Below are positions 35,585 to 47,975 of a DNA stretch of 64,000 bases, piece after piece; the first letter of the stretch is position 1; every line of letters starts with the position of its first letter. Location of the stretch: assembly GCA_024811115.1 (NCBI GenBank), contig JAKOGH010000656.1:1-64000 (forward strand), read 5' to 3'. The position numbers were made by a program, and so were the translations under genes. The DNA is from Terana coerulea (lineage: Eukaryota; Basidiomycota; Agaricomycetes; Polyporales; Phanerochaetaceae). The notes beneath the pieces were generated by a model. It was given only the letters and a program-made list of their open reading frames with translations, was not told the origin of the DNA and made no database searches.

Positions 35585-38037
35585 TCAGACAACGTATCCC
35601 GTGCGTGCGTTCTGAAGCGGTGGGAATGCGGAAGACATGGGCGACACCTGTGCTTGTTGGCTGCTCGTCGGTAGGTCGCCTACAAAACGGGGGTCCCCTT
35701 CGAGCGATAGAGCTGTAGGATTGAATTGATGTGGTGCGCCACTCGTACTTGGTGTTGCTGGAGCGCCGGCGGGTGCAGGTACCTTGCCGATGAACCATGA
35801 AGGTACCCAGCCACGGTCACCGCTCTCCTCCTTGACAGCCTAATGAAAGCAACGTTAATGTCAAATCACGAGTGTGGAGGAATGTACGCACGTAAGACCA
35901 ATGATTGTACCGCTTGAACACGCGCAGACTGTCGTCCTTCTGAAGGTTGAGCTCCTCCTCGCCTTTCTTGGCGTAGTCCATGAGCGCAATACCAGGGAAG
36001 CTGGTCGAGAGGATGCTTAGTGGCAAGATGGGCGTTGAGCCCGGCTGAGATGTCGGCGAGCTCGCCGTCGATGAGCCGCCACGCGTCGTCGCCTCTGCAA
36101 TAGCACTGGCAACTGGCACGCTGGTCTCGAGGAGACAACCCGCAGGTACCCAGCCCTGCTTGGCAGTATCCGGTTCGATCTGACCGGCACCTGCAGGATC
36201 TCGTTGTACGACCCACCAGCCCCGGGCGCGTGATAGGATGATGAAAGTGTCTCCGCTAACATAGGCACAGGTTCAGATAGGCTGAGGTACAGAACGAGAA
36301 GGCACTCACACGACCACGTCGAACTCATCTTCTTGCTCTGCCATGTATGGGTAGATGGCCACTGCATAAGAGACACCTGTCGAGGGCGGTATCTCTCGTG
36401 TACTGGTGGCCGCCGGAGGGTCGGCGCCGTCAGCTGCAGTCGTCCCTGTGGCGTTCGAGAACACCAGCTGCGATCTCGAGCTTTCCGAACCGGCAGCAAA
36501 GTCGTCCGAGCGATCTTTACTTTCCACGGCAGGCGACATGATCTCTGGCCAGCCAGACTGTGCGAGCGGCCCTCCTGTGAGTGGCGGCGCGACACTTGGC
36601 ACTTGACTGTTGACCTGCAGCTTCGGCGGATGGCGTTCATGTGAGGATCCATGGTGTCCATGAGACGATGCCGAGGCTCCTGTGAGAGGTGGCGACTTGA
36701 CCGAGGATGTCTCCGAAGACGCTTTGCGTGCCGCCTGTTTCTGCTGAGCAACGGCAATAGGTGACCGAATGTCCTTAATGTGCTTCAACATAAACACCGG
36801 GTTCTTCTTGGCATCCTTCAGCTTCTGAAACAGTAGCAGCGGCTTCTCGTCGTAACTCAAGCACCGTTCAATACGGTTTCCTGCGAGGTGTTCAATTGGT
36901 ACACACGTCCATCAAAGCAATGTTCGCTACGTACCTGGTGACCCATAACATATGAACATTGCATAGTTTTGCCAATCGTCATTGTTAATCTTGTACTTCT
37001 TGAGCGCGGCAGGAAGAACTTTCCACGCTGGATCGTCGAGACTGACTTTGAAACTCTTCAAGTTATCCGAGCTGTCCTGCCTCATGGGCTTAGGAGCCTG
37101 TTGGCTTAGGTGCACCGAGTTGCTACCACTCGCGCCATTCGAGACCAACGTTGAGCTGCTGGCTGTTGACAGTTGTGACCCGCGTGACTTGTCAGATGAA
37201 ACTGAAGCAATGCCGGCTCTTGAGCTGTTCGTACCGACGTCATGTTCGGCGCGAGAAGGGGACGACTGTGGCGTCTCAACAATCGTCTCTATGGTTGACG
37301 CTTTGGTGGGCGATCGCCCTGACTTGACGAATGAGGCCCATTTGAATGACGGTGCTCTGTTGACCGGGCTTTCTGCTTCGCCCTATACCGAATTCAAGTT
37401 ATGTTCAGAGGCTGAATGCCGAGGAGACGTACTGCTCGTGAGGGCTGCGATGACCGGATACTATTCACATCTTCCAGACACGCATGCAGGGTATCACCAA
37501 GCCTTCGGTTTTCATCTTCGAGATTGCGTAACCTATCCCCTACAGGAGTTCAAGAGAACCCAGAATTGTTCCGATACAGGAGCACATACCTTGGTCCCTA
37601 ATGAGATCATACAATCTGTCCACATTCAAGTGCTCCTGGCGCTCTTCCACCTCAGCTGTGGCTTCGTGAGTATCAATAGAAGTGTGTTGTGACTGACTCT
37701 TACATGGTGGGACATAGTGATCCGAGTCAATAGGTATTTGTTGTGCAAGCTTCAGCTGATACACCGCTTTGAGAATGGCGAGTCGCTGCCCTATAGTCTC
37801 CACGCCAATCTCTTTGAGACTTTCGGCATCCATAAGACAGAGGACATCGCCGGAGACGCGATGTGCTACAGCATAGTAGTGAGCATGCCTCAGTTGGCAA
37901 CCACAAGTGACATAGCACAACGCACCGCGAATCTGTTTCTCGTACTGCGGCAGACCTAACGTCGTGAGCCAAGCGCTAACGTCGCCCTCCTCCCACTCCT
38001 GAATGCTTCCTCGCAGCTCTACGGAAGACACATCCAT
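35585..38037 (-). CDS. Ste50/Ubc2 MAP-kinase pathway adaptor (SAM-RA-SH3-SH3)
   Basis: This adaptor links Ras/Cdc42 to the Ste11-type MAPKKK in pheromone, filamentation and stress signalling. The start MDVSSVELRGSIQ at 38037 leads into a SAM domain (EEGDVSAWLTTLGLPQYEKQ, SGDVLCLMDAESLKEIGVET). After a Ser/Thr-rich linker comes a Ras-association domain (KSFKVSLDDPAWKVLPAALK, YKINNDDWQNYAMFICYG, SYDEKPLLLFQKLKDAKKNP, VFMLKHI). Another disordered linker leads to two SH3 domains: AVAIYPYMAEQEDEFDVVV with FIILSRARGWWVVQ and GWVPAGCL, then IALMDYAKKGEEELNLQKDD with HWSY and GWVPSWFIGK. It ends NARTGYVV. Two C-terminal SH3 domains are the Ubc2 arrangement of basidiomycetes; yeast Ste50 has none. Confidence 0.9.
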
Positions 38038-39341
38038 CGAGCGTAAGTCTTGGCCGACAGCGATGCGGACAAGGAGGGAGTATGTGAAGGGAGAAGGTGA
38101 ACGGAGTGTACAACCAAAGTGGGAAGTGAAAGCGTCTCCACACCCGATACGGCCTGTTCGGGGTCCCGGCCTTTGTCCGCTTTCTGGTCCCCCGCGGGCC
38201 TTGGTTGCCTCTGCCCGCCACCATCTTTGCAACGGATTTGCTTTGACTTGCCTTTGTCTCTGCACTTAAAAACGCTTTAATGACTACGATTAAGTACCTC
38301 CATTGGAAAATATGTCTCGGCTCTGTCGTGCTGACTTCTACCGAGTGGGAAGTGCGTCCGGCGATACTGACAGTGACAGGCAGATCCAATATCTGTGACG
38401 ATTGATAGTTCACAGCCCGGTCGCCAACTTCGCAACACTGCAATTCTGACATTCGCTTCAGCTAAGTACGAGTTATCATTCTAGCTTCTTAATGAAAGTA
38501 TGTTAAAGTAGTTGTAGCTCGACTATGCCTTTTCATAGAGCAAAAGTTGCCAGAACGTCACCGGTCTGTTAACTACGCGCAATAATGCCGATCTGCCAAT
38601 ATGGTAAGAACGCTATCGGAGCCGTATACCAGTACTAGTATGTTGCTAAATAGCTCATAGCCCACCTTTCCATGATACTAGCCGGACTGTTGAGGCAAGC
38701 TGCTGCAGAGTGTTCGGAATCTTCGACACAGCCGGCCGTTACCACATCCCTTCGCTGTCCTAACAGGCCGGGTACGGGCACGGCCGACATTTATCAGTAT
38801 TTCATAACATTGCTATACATGACCCTGGGGAGGCAAAGATTCGCTTCGCTTGTATGAGACAGTTCTGCCCATTTGACAACTTGTGCATATTCAGAAGAAG
38901 CATGCTGTCGGTTGTCGTCGGTGCGCCTTCATAGTGGATCCTTCCCAATAAGTCTCCTGTAATGCTGCGCTATGATACCAATAGTTACGTAGTAAAATCT
39001 CCCTAACAGCATGGCACCTTGTTTTGACTTGAAGATCTGAGGTCCGTGTAGACAAAAGCACAGACTTGGGTCAGGCTGGATGCATTCTAGACTCGTGTTG
39101 ATTGAGTTTATAAGTGCTTGAAAAGTATTTAAATCTCTCCGCTTCTCTACGACCATTAATCCTCAGCTGCTACGCGGAGATTATGCACTCACTCAACTGC
39201 CATTGGCTCACCACGTCGCAAGTTACAAATAACGATACCTGCCATTTCAGGAAAACCGTGTAATTAGCGCCCAACGCATGTTTTCGCTTCGGCCGTGCGC
39301 GTGAATTCGAATCTGCAGTACACGCTCGTTCCCCTGTGTTC
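38038..39341. other. divergent intergenic region STE50 / NOC4
   Basis: This 1.3-kb region has no supported gene. Open frames over 38000-38450 have no recognisable content and lie upstream of the STE50 start. The middle, 38460-39300, is AT-rich with no repeat found by eye. Confidence 0.5.
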
Positions 39342-41576
39342 ATGGCTCCTCGTCCTTCCCTGCCCCAGCCTAAAAAGCGAAAGCTGGATAATGATTCCCA
39401 TCCCAACCAGGACATTACCTCGACGATAAAACAGCTGGAAGACCAACTGATAGCTGCTGTTACGACGAAATCCTCGCTGAATCCTCTGGCCGACTTGCTC
39501 GATATTGCTCGAAACGCCCGCGATGCCCAGCTTCTGTCGAAGGCTATCTATGCTCTCTACAGAGTTTTTGTAGTGATCATCACGAATGGTCTACTGCTCA
39601 GTGTCGCGGGAAACGATGAAACCAAGGAGGTCCGCACTTGGATTCAAGAGAAGTTGCACGCATACGTCGAGCTTTTGACTGGGCTGCTGAAGGACGAGGA
39701 GTCTGTATTGAAGGTAAGCTTTGGATTTTCTGCCTATACTACTACGACCGAGCAATTGCGTTCCATCCAGACCTCGTCTCTGAAGATCCTTTTATCCCTA
39801 CAAAAACATCTCTCGACTTCATTCAGCAAAGCACCCAGCTCCAGTGCTACCTCTCGCCCGCAATTTCATATGTCGCATTTCAAACAGATTGTTCGCGGAT
39901 TGATCATGTGCCCACCCTCTCCGCGGGCTTCGAACCAGACAAAGAAGAGAAAGAGCGAAGCTTCAACTGAAGACGAGGGCAAGTTGGACCCTGAAGTCAG
40001 AGACGCGTTCATAGAGACATGGCTGAGCGAATGTGATGATATTCGATGGTTCTTTCTCCGCGATGCTGCGTAAGTGTCTATCGGATTAAAGCGTGTACAC
40101 GACGGTTCTCATAATTTTACAGAGGCCTACTTGCGACGTACTCTCGGAAAGAGTACCCTCATGCCGCGGACAACTTGTTGTCTCTGCTCGAACGCCTTAC
40201 GACATTCCCTACCGAGGCTGCGGAACTCAATAAATTTTGGGTCGAAGAGCTCGGTGTCAAGCCTCCTAAGCCAAAGTTACAAAATGGCAAAGGCAAAGAC
40301 TCTGACGAAGAAGAAGATGAGAAGATTTCAGATGCAGAAGAGGACGAAGAGACCGCGGACGACTGGCGCAAATTCTTCGACAACGATATCTCCAAGGACG
40401 CTGCGAGTGAAAAGGTCGCCTCTGCGCGGCTGCACAAGTTGACTATCCACCAGTCACTTCATTCCTTGTCGTCTCATCGAACCGTCTTCTCTCGGGCTTG
40501 GCTGGCGCTACTCCCTCAGTTGTCCGGCGGATCGGAAGAGCTGAGCAGGTCTCTTGTTACGAAAGCTCTGAACGTCATGCATCGAGGCGTCCTGCCACAT
40601 CTCACGAGACCAGTCCTAGTTATGGACTGGGTAGCGTCGTCTGTCGACTTCGGCGGCACGGTCGGCTTACTCGCGCTAAATGCGTTGTTTATCCTCATGA
40701 AAGAATACAACCTGTAAGTTGCCCCACAAATGTGAACTTTCTCATTCAAAGCTAAGCGTCTGCGTCACCCAGTGACTATCCAGCGTTCTATACCCGTCTA
40801 TACTCCTTCTTGGACCGTAATGCTCTCCACCTGAAACATCGTGCCCGCTTCTTCAGGATGACCGAGCTGTTTTTGAGCTCAACGTGAGTCCCATGCATGT
40901 TCTTGACAGCTTCTCAGCAATTCCGTCTAACAATGCTCGTCTTGCAGTCACCTCCCTGTGAATTTACTGGCGTCATTCGTGAAGCGACTTGCCCGGCTGT
41001 CTTTATCGGCGCCACCTGCAGCAATTGTCATGATTATACCTTTCACTTACAACCTCCTCAAGAAGCACCCCGCACTCATGGTCATGATTCATCGTGTGGA
41101 CGACACTTACCAAGCCGCTGAAGGTACAACATTCCACCTGTGGCATAATGCAATTTAAGCTTACTGGATGTGACTCTTCTAGACCCTTTCAACGACACTG
41201 AACTGAACCCCACTCTGACAAAAGCTATCGACTCATCGCTGTGGGAATTGTACACGCACAAGCAGCATTATCACGCCGCGGTGTCAACCCTTGCGCGGAT
41301 CTTTGAGGAGACGTTCACAAAACCAAGCTATTCCCTCGAGGATTTCTTAGACCACACATACAGCACGGTACGCCCTTAACATATCTGTGAGGCTAAGGAG
41401 CGTTCCCTGATTCCTGGTATCGCTCGCAGTTATACGAAACGGAGGCGAAGCGTAGAATCAAGAAGGAGCCAGCTATCGCGTTCGAACTTCCCCAGAGGAT
41501 GTGGTTCTCTCAAGACGATACTCGGGAGGGAATTGAGAACGTGGATCGGTTGAGTGCTCTCTGGACTTTTTCATGA
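39342..41576 (+). CDS. NOC4: nucleolar complex protein NOC4 (CBF/Mak21 family)
   Basis: Noc4 pairs with Nop14 in maturation and export of the 40S subunit. The start MAPRPSLPQPKKRKLDND at 39342 includes a basic nuclear signal. Helical repeats follow (DLLDIARNARDAQLLSKAIY, RTWIQEKLHAYVELLTGLLK). The acidic patch DSDEEEDEKISDAEEDEE lies just before WRKFFDNDISKD. The CBF domain follows: HRTVFSRAWLALLPQL, VMHRGVLPHLTRPVLVMDWV, GLLALNALFILMKEYNLDYP, FYTRLYSFLDRNALHLKHRA, HLPVNLLASFVKRLARLSLS, PFTYNLLKKHPALMVMIHR. The end reads LDHTYSTLYETEAKRRIKKE and SALWTFS at 41576. About seven exons; no frame break seen. Confidence 0.92.
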
Positions 41577-41823
41577 TACATAGCACTCGTACTTGTGGCT
41601 GATTATGTCCTTTGCTTATAAGTCCCTATCCCAGACGTTGCTGCTGCATCATGCTCGGAGGCGCGTCAGCATGGTGTGTCAGAACATGGGTATTTCGTGT
41701 CTGGCCGAGCCGGACTCTGCACTCCCGTATCCCCGCACCGGCATTATGTCAGCAGATGTCTCCTAACTAGGCAGCTGTTCAATAACGCGACAGCTGACAA
41801 AACGTATTAACTCGAGGACGTCT

Positions 41824-42461
41824 GGGAAATGGTGATTCTCCCAGGAGAATTGGGGAGGGGCGCTTGTTAGCCTCTGTCACGGCGATCGCGTTCAAACGGC
41901 TGAATTGGGACTTGCGCTTGATCCGCCTTGCCCCGTTTAGGTACTACTGTTTGTCGCTCAACCGCTGCTCGGCGTTGGACGTCGGTGCAGGGTTAGTATA
42001 CCACCTCGTAGTGATTAAATCATTCCTATTCCGCTACCATATTATGCCTAATTAAATTTGCGCTCTCTCAAGCCAAGTCAGGCACTAATATAGTGCTAGT
42101 TGAGCACCCTTGCAGTCTGAATACTGTCGGCGCTGTGTATAACTTGTGCTGTGACTGGAATGCTTGCCTCCAATATTGTTTGCCTGCTGTATAATAGCGC
42201 AAATATACTGCTAGATTATCTGATACATTTAAAACCCTCAAACACATGCTTCTTTCTCGTCAGAGGGCCCGCTTTGAAGCTGAGGTGTGAGGCGCTTCCG
42301 GAGACCTACTTAAAAAGGCAATGATACGGGGCTAGCGCTATCCCGCCAGGAGCCGTATTTGGGTGATCGGGAGGGACAAAGTGGCTGTGACGTGATGGTC
42401 ACGCCCGGGCATTGCCGCATTCTCCCATTCTCCGGGAGAAAAGGAGAATCACCATTTCACA
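41824..42461. mobile_element. candidate non-autonomous TIR element (MITE-like), about 638 bp
   Basis: A perfect 16-bp inverted repeat is visible: GAAATGGTGATTCTCC at 41826-41841 and its reverse complement at 42443-42458. A second, weaker inverted block (GGAGAAT near both ends) extends the arms. GTCT lies just outside both ends (41820-41823 and 42462-42465) and may be a target-site duplication. The interior is AT-rich and has no coding capacity. It sits between NOC4 and the NmrA-like gene. No second copy is seen in the window, so the call rests on structure only. Confidence 0.45.
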
Positions 42462-42579
42462 GTCTTTCTGATTAACTCGGGCCAGCGCATGTCAATGTCA
42501 CCGCGACCGAAGCTTACTAGCCCTTCCTCCGCAGCTAGGTAGGAGTACACGTACGCTAAGGCGGCTGAAGGTCCTACAG

Positions 42580-42587
42580 TATAAAAG
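42580..42587 (+). promoter_or_regulatory. TATA box of the NmrA-like gene
   Basis: TATAAAAG lies 74 bases before the ATG at 42654, in a compact spacer after the TIR element. Position and sequence fit a core promoter. Confidence 0.65.
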
Positions 42588-42653
42588 CCCGCCATCCCAA
42601 TGTTGCTCGAATAAGAACTCAGTTGCATCTCATTTCGTTATCTACCTATAGAC

Positions 42654-43914
42654 ATGGCTTCCTCCAACCAGAACAAGAAACTGATTCTCGTCATTGGTGC
42701 CACCGGTGCCCAGGGAATCGCGGTCATTGACGCGCTTCTCGCTCCGTCCAAGAACGGCTCCCCCTCTCCTTACGCAGTCCGCGCACTGACGCGTAACCCT
42801 GAGGGTCATCGCGCTCGCGAACTCACGGCCAAGGGGTTGAACTCGTAAAGGGTCGGTTCTATACAAAACCTAATTAAACCTCATAAATTAACACGCGCTG
42901 TAACAGGTTCCTTCGAGGATATCAACGCAGTCCTTGCCGCGTTGCAGGGCGTGTACGGCGTCTGGGCCAACTCCGACTCCGCTACGGCAGGAGAGCAGAA
43001 GGAAGTGTTCTACGGAATACGTTTCTTTGAGCTGGCGAAGCAGGCAAAAAACGTGCGCCAGTACGTATGGAGTAGCCTCGATTATATCCCCAAGGTACGC
43101 ATTAGCTTCGGATTGGTCGTCCTGGATCTCACCCATCCCATGATTGCAGCTCGCAGGAGCGGGATACGATACCAAGTATCGCGCTGCACATTACTATGGC
43201 AAGGGCCGAGTTGCAGAGTGGCTGAAGTCGCAGCCCTCGATCGTCAGCGACGATGAGCTTAGCTGGAGTGTTGTTACCACTGGGCCTTACATGGACATGC
43301 TGAAATTCGTACGTCGTTTTGTTTTCGGCGCATATATTCGTCGCTTTAACTCTTATGATATTTAGCCCTTCTTTGCCCCTCTTCACCGCCGAACGGACGG
43401 TACCTTTGTGTTTGCTACTCCTGTTGGGAACGGCCATGTCCCCATGATCTCCTTGGCCGATATTGGCTACTTCGCTCGCTATACCTTCGACAACCGAGAG
43501 GCCGTGTCAGGCAAGGATCTCGAGGTCACCAGCGACTTGGTCGACTGGGAATACCTAGCGTCCACCTTCACGAAGGTCACCGGCCAGAAGGCCGTCGTGG
43601 TGCACCAGACCACTGAAGAATGGTTCCAGAACCTGACGAATGTCGACACCCCTTTCGTTTACGGCGCCCGTCTTGAAGACGGGGCGGTCACATTTAAGCA
43701 GAACTTCTCCGCGTTCTGGGCTCTCTATCACGACGACATCATCAAGCGGGACTTGGACTGGATCCGGAAAATCCATCCGAACGGACACACCCTAGAGAAA
43801 TGGATGCGCGAGAACAACTACACTGGCGTGATTGACCCTCATCTACTCAAGTCCGGGGAGGATGGCTCACCGATTGGGGTCAACGGGGAGCACATCAAAG
43901 CCACGCTGGCTTGA
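42654..43914 (+). CDS. NmrA-like NAD(P)-binding protein
   Basis: This is an atypical short-chain dehydrogenase of the NmrA family, which binds NAD(P) and may act as a redox sensor or reductase. Exons are 42654-42851, 42907-43094, 43150-43308 and 43366-43914. The dinucleotide-binding loop is KLILVIGATGAQGIAVIDAL. Then come RALTRNPEGHRARELTAKG, LAALQGVYGVWANSDSA, QYVWSSLDYIPK, YYGKGRVAEWLKSQPS, WSVVTTGPYMDM and GNGHVPMISLADIGYFARYT. One G seems to be missing in the four-G run at 42833-42836: with five, AKGVELVKGSFED reads through the splice site and the total is 364 residues. As written, a stop follows at once. A TATA box precedes it. Confidence 0.88.
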
Positions 43915-44478
43915 AGATTCTCGTCTACGCGCAGTGAGTATCAATGTCTTGATTACTTGACGCAAGATGCTGAATATGACATTCTGCTTCTGTAGCTGTA
44001 TTAGAAAGCCGCAGATGGTGTTCTCGAGAACTATTTTGTTGTCGCATTTTTAGACCTAGCTTCGGTTTAATAATCATAGTTTGAGTGGAGAAACATGAAA
44101 GCCCTAGAATTACTATCTTACTGGGTAAACTACTCGCGAGTATGGGACAAAACCTGACAGTACGACCGGTTTAACGTTCGAGTGGGAGAAAACTTCAAGC
44201 TTCAAGACTTGGTGGCGCACGTACCGCCGCCCGCGAAGATGTTGTCGCGCGGGACCTGGAGCGTATTAGAAAGGTTATTCGAACCAGCATACGCTGGAGG
44301 ATCGGATGCGCGCGATCCACCAAACGGCGAGGTAAAGGTAGGAAATAGAAACGTCACGTTGAAGATCGGAGCCACGTAAGTACGCTACGCTGAGCTATGA
44401 GCACATTACAGTCATGCATCAGTCTAGATTGCCTTGAGGATTGAGAACGTCCTGTGCAAAAGATATTGCTGTACACTA
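43915..44478. other. convergent spacer NmrA-like / Laa2-like genes
   Basis: This 564-bp region holds both 3' ends. An open stretch at 44182-44379 lacks an ATG and any recognised motif; I leave it unannotated. Confidence 0.4.
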
Positions 44479-47400
44479 CTACAAGCCCTCAAAGAATGAC
44501 AAATCCTGCGCAGATAGACCCCCGCTGCCCTGCTGTTTTGCCCCACTTGGCGCGGGCGGTGAGCTCGACGTCACGGGCGCGGCAGAAGGCCACGCCGGCG
44601 ATGCCATTGGCGGCGGTTGCAGATGGAAACTCGACGCCGGCTGAAGAAAACTCGACTTCGACGGTTCCACGGTCTCAGTCTCAAACGCTCCAAAGGAATC
44701 GTCCTCGCCCATAAGATCCTTCTGCTGCGATGCGCCGCCTAATATCGGGAAGGATATCGCCTGTGGCAGAGGGGACGGCGGCGCTGGCCATTGCCCTGGT
44801 CTCGCAGCTGCGAGCTCCATAAGGCTCAGCGTCCGCTGGTGCTGATTCGTTTTCTCATCAGGAGACAGGATGGCCGGCTTCACCATCGACTTCGGAGGCT
44901 CGAGTGACAACGCTGGCTTCGCAGTCTTCGTCAGAGGGCGCGGTGGAGACGGGGTACGAAGGGCGGGTGAGATCGGGCTGGTACCGCCCAACAGGTCGTC
45001 GAATCCCGCAGCTTTCTTCTTCTGAGGTGTGAGAAGGTTATGGTCTGACTGAAAGCTGGCGCTAAGCCCTGCACCACGACCTCGGTTCGAATCCAGACTC
45101 GTCGAAGACGGCAGGAGCATCGACGCGAAATCGCCACTGAGTGAATCCGAAGACAGGGGCTGTGGGGTGGAAGGAGATGCAGGCACATGCGATGCGAAAT
45201 TCGGTGGAGGCATCAATGGTGCCAGCGTAGGCACAGGTCTCGTAGTCGCACTTGGTGGAGGCGGAGGCAACGAAAATGTGGAGGCCTGCGCTGTGGTGGG
45301 ATTCGGAGTAGACTGGAAGTCTGCAAAGTCATCCTCGTCCTCGTCGCCGAACAAGCTTGCGGCGGTAGTCACGGGAGGGGGGAGTGAAGTGCGAGGCGGG
45401 GGTGCTAGGAGAGGCGCGACGACGCGGGTTGGGTTTAACGGCGCTTGTACCATTATAGGCGTGGCGGACCGAGGAGCTTGCGACAGAGGCAAAGGAGATG
45501 AGGAAGCGTGTCTTGGTGCTGAAGCTGGAGCTGCTTTACTCAGTCGCGCGGCGGCTTGTGGGTACAGTTGCGCAAGCGGGACCTCACTTGCAGACGGTGG
45601 TCCCGGGGACACTTTGCCATCTGGGTCGGGGATCGTGAAGGACAACGGTATCTTTGCACTGAGGGAGGGCTGACTGCCCATCGAGCCCAAACCTGGTCCA
45701 ATTGGCGCAGTGGCTGAGCGCTGACCGGGTGGAGGTAGGATGGTAGAGGCATTCATTGTGTTTGGAGGGGTTTGCGGTATAGGCGGCGGCGAGGTTGTAA
45801 GCTGGGGTCCTGTTCGCGTCGGTACTAATATACTCGGGAGCGAGAACAGATCGGGCTTGGATGATTGGGTGAGCTCATTCGAGCGCGCCGATGAGGACTG
45901 GGGCGTTTGAGGCCTTGTCGGTACAAGAAAACCTGTTCCCATGATGGGCATGGTGACCGCAGGAGTCTGGCCAAGGGATGGGGTAGCCGCGGTGGGCAAG
46001 GGACTGCCCTCGAAGTCGCCAAACATATCATCCAAATCGTCTCCAGGCTGCGACTTCAGACCTGGCAGAGACGAAGGGTCCAAGGATAGCATAGAACTCG
46101 GCGTGGGGATGCCTCTGTTCGTTGGATGAGTTAGTGCAGGAGAAGGACGTGGCGGGGGCGCGAGGGGTGGAGGCGCCAGCGCTGGTGGGAGAGGTTCCGG
46201 CCTGAGCATTGCGTCCAATCCCTCTAGCTGTGCGTCCATGTCCTCATGGCTATCACTGGCACTGGGGACGATGTCAGAGAGAAACTCTAAGTCATCGCCG
46301 GATAGGGCGAGGGAACTTCGCGGGCTGGATGCGCCGAGCGAGCTACGCTTGCGAGAGAAGCGTCCGAGGAACCTCGACACAGCTGATGGTGGAGGCTGGG
46401 GGACCTGAGACTCGCCTTCTACATGGGAGTCAGGAGCCTCCGCATAGGAAGATGTCGGAGGCGGAGATGGGGATGAGATAGGTATGATGTCAATAGACAG
46501 TTTCCGTTCGGGCGCATCTGGCCGTACGCTCGAGGAAACACTTCTGCTGTGCGAGACAGATTGGGGCCGTGCAATCTCCATGCTTGCTCGAGCCGAACGT
46601 GGCTCGTCGCTGGCTTCAGGTATAGGTGGCGGTGTCCCGGACAGTGACGACCGTGAGGGAGATGTTGCTCTAGGTAAAGTAACGGAGGCCGTTGACTGCC
46701 TCTTGGACCAGAAAGAGAAAAACCCGCCGCCAGACTTCGCAGCGTTGGAAGAGTCCGTGTCTGCGCTCCCTGGCGACTGCTTTTCAACAACACGCCATCC
46801 GACTGGGATGACATCATCCTCTGAGACTTCTCTTCTCTGCTTGACCGCGGTTTCCCAGGCAGTAGAACCTTTCCGCCGCGAGGTAATGCGACATTGGGCT
46901 GGCTTTCGCAAGCGGTAAGTTCTTCGTCAAACGCACTGAAGTTGCCATGTGTTTCGCGATGCTGGTCTTGCGGAACTGTGCGGGAGGCTGTAGCGTCAAG
47001 TCTGGTACCAGTGATTGCATAAGGGCTTCACTATATATACAGATGTGCGTACAGGGAAAGCCGAACTTAGCAAAGTGGATCCATGGTGATCACGACCAAC
47101 TCACAGGCCCTCAATGCCATCTATTCCGCTTCGCCAGTCATTCATCCAGGAATTCGTCTCAGAGGATGGCTCATCCGCGTTTGACTTACGAGCCGCCTCG
47201 CAGAAATACTCTTCACATTGAGCAGTAATGTTCGCGAGGACTTCTGGAGGCTGAGAGAGCTGTACATCAGTTTGGGGCCAATAAGCACATGTACAGAACG
47301 TACCACTTTCCTATCCAACCTCTCTTTCTGCTTTCTGGCAACTTCCCATTCGTCAACAGATTCTGTGTTCTCCTCGTCTTGTACGGCAGAGCCCATCCAC

Positions 47401-47975
47401 GGAGACCCCCATTCATCATCGACGAACCCCGAGGACAATACCGAAGGTAACGGAGTCCCTTCAAAGCCTTCAGCATCCTCAAACGTCCCAAATCCGTCTT
47501 GTTCAGGAGTAGGTGATCTTAAGGCGGGTGAGGCAATAGGCGGACTAGCGGGTTGTTCTGGAGGCAGAGAATCGTCAGTCCCAACAGGATCTACAGTTGA
47601 AGCTTCTGGTGATATGAGTTGATCGTCGTTTCCTTCTGTGGTGTCGACGATTGTTGTCTTGTCAGTATCGTCAGTGTCTGGCTCTAGCACACGTTCCGTC
47701 TTGCCCAGCGCGATGTTCTCGTAAGCACTCGTGTCCCAGGCAAGGTCTGAGTCCGTATTTGACCACGAAAAGGCTTGAGACTGCTCCGATGGCTCAGCCC
47801 ACTTGACACCGACGCCGGTTGACCAGGAAGGAGTCGCTAAATCTGCCTCCTCGTCGTGCGTCGGGTGAGGGATGGATGGAGGCACCCAAGTTGTGTGCGA
47901 TGCTGAGCCTGGCTTTTGGGAATCTCCATAGGAGTCGGACGAGTCACCCCAAGCATTATTGTAGAGGTCGTCCAT
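44479..47975 (-). CDS. Laa2-like conserved basidiomycete protein with FxxF-type adaptor motifs
   Basis: The start MDDLYNNAWGDSSDSYGDS at 47975 begins a long, mostly disordered protein. Acidic phenylalanine motifs of the kind bound by clathrin-adaptor ears are present: FGTFEDAEGF, FADFQS and FGAFETE. A conserved central part reads WEVARKQKERLDRKVPPEVL, ITAQCEEYFCEAA, GIDGIEGLEALMQSLVPDLT, SPMSHYLAAKGSTAWETAVK and DDVIPVGWRVVEK. Then come Pro/Ser-rich sequence, GFDDLLGG and the end LSAQDLSFFEGL. An extra base near 46873-46876 breaks frame between LAA and KGSTAW; without the correction it would be split into two genes. Resemblance to yeast Laa2 (AP-1 cofactor at the trans-Golgi) is inferred from the motifs and general layout, not from a search. 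Confidence 0.65.

Noticed and set aside
45080..45100. tRNA B-box-like word GGTTCGAATCC
   Set aside because: No A box or cloverleaf around it; it lies inside the Laa2-like coding region. A similar word near 22030 lies in the carboxypeptidase gene.
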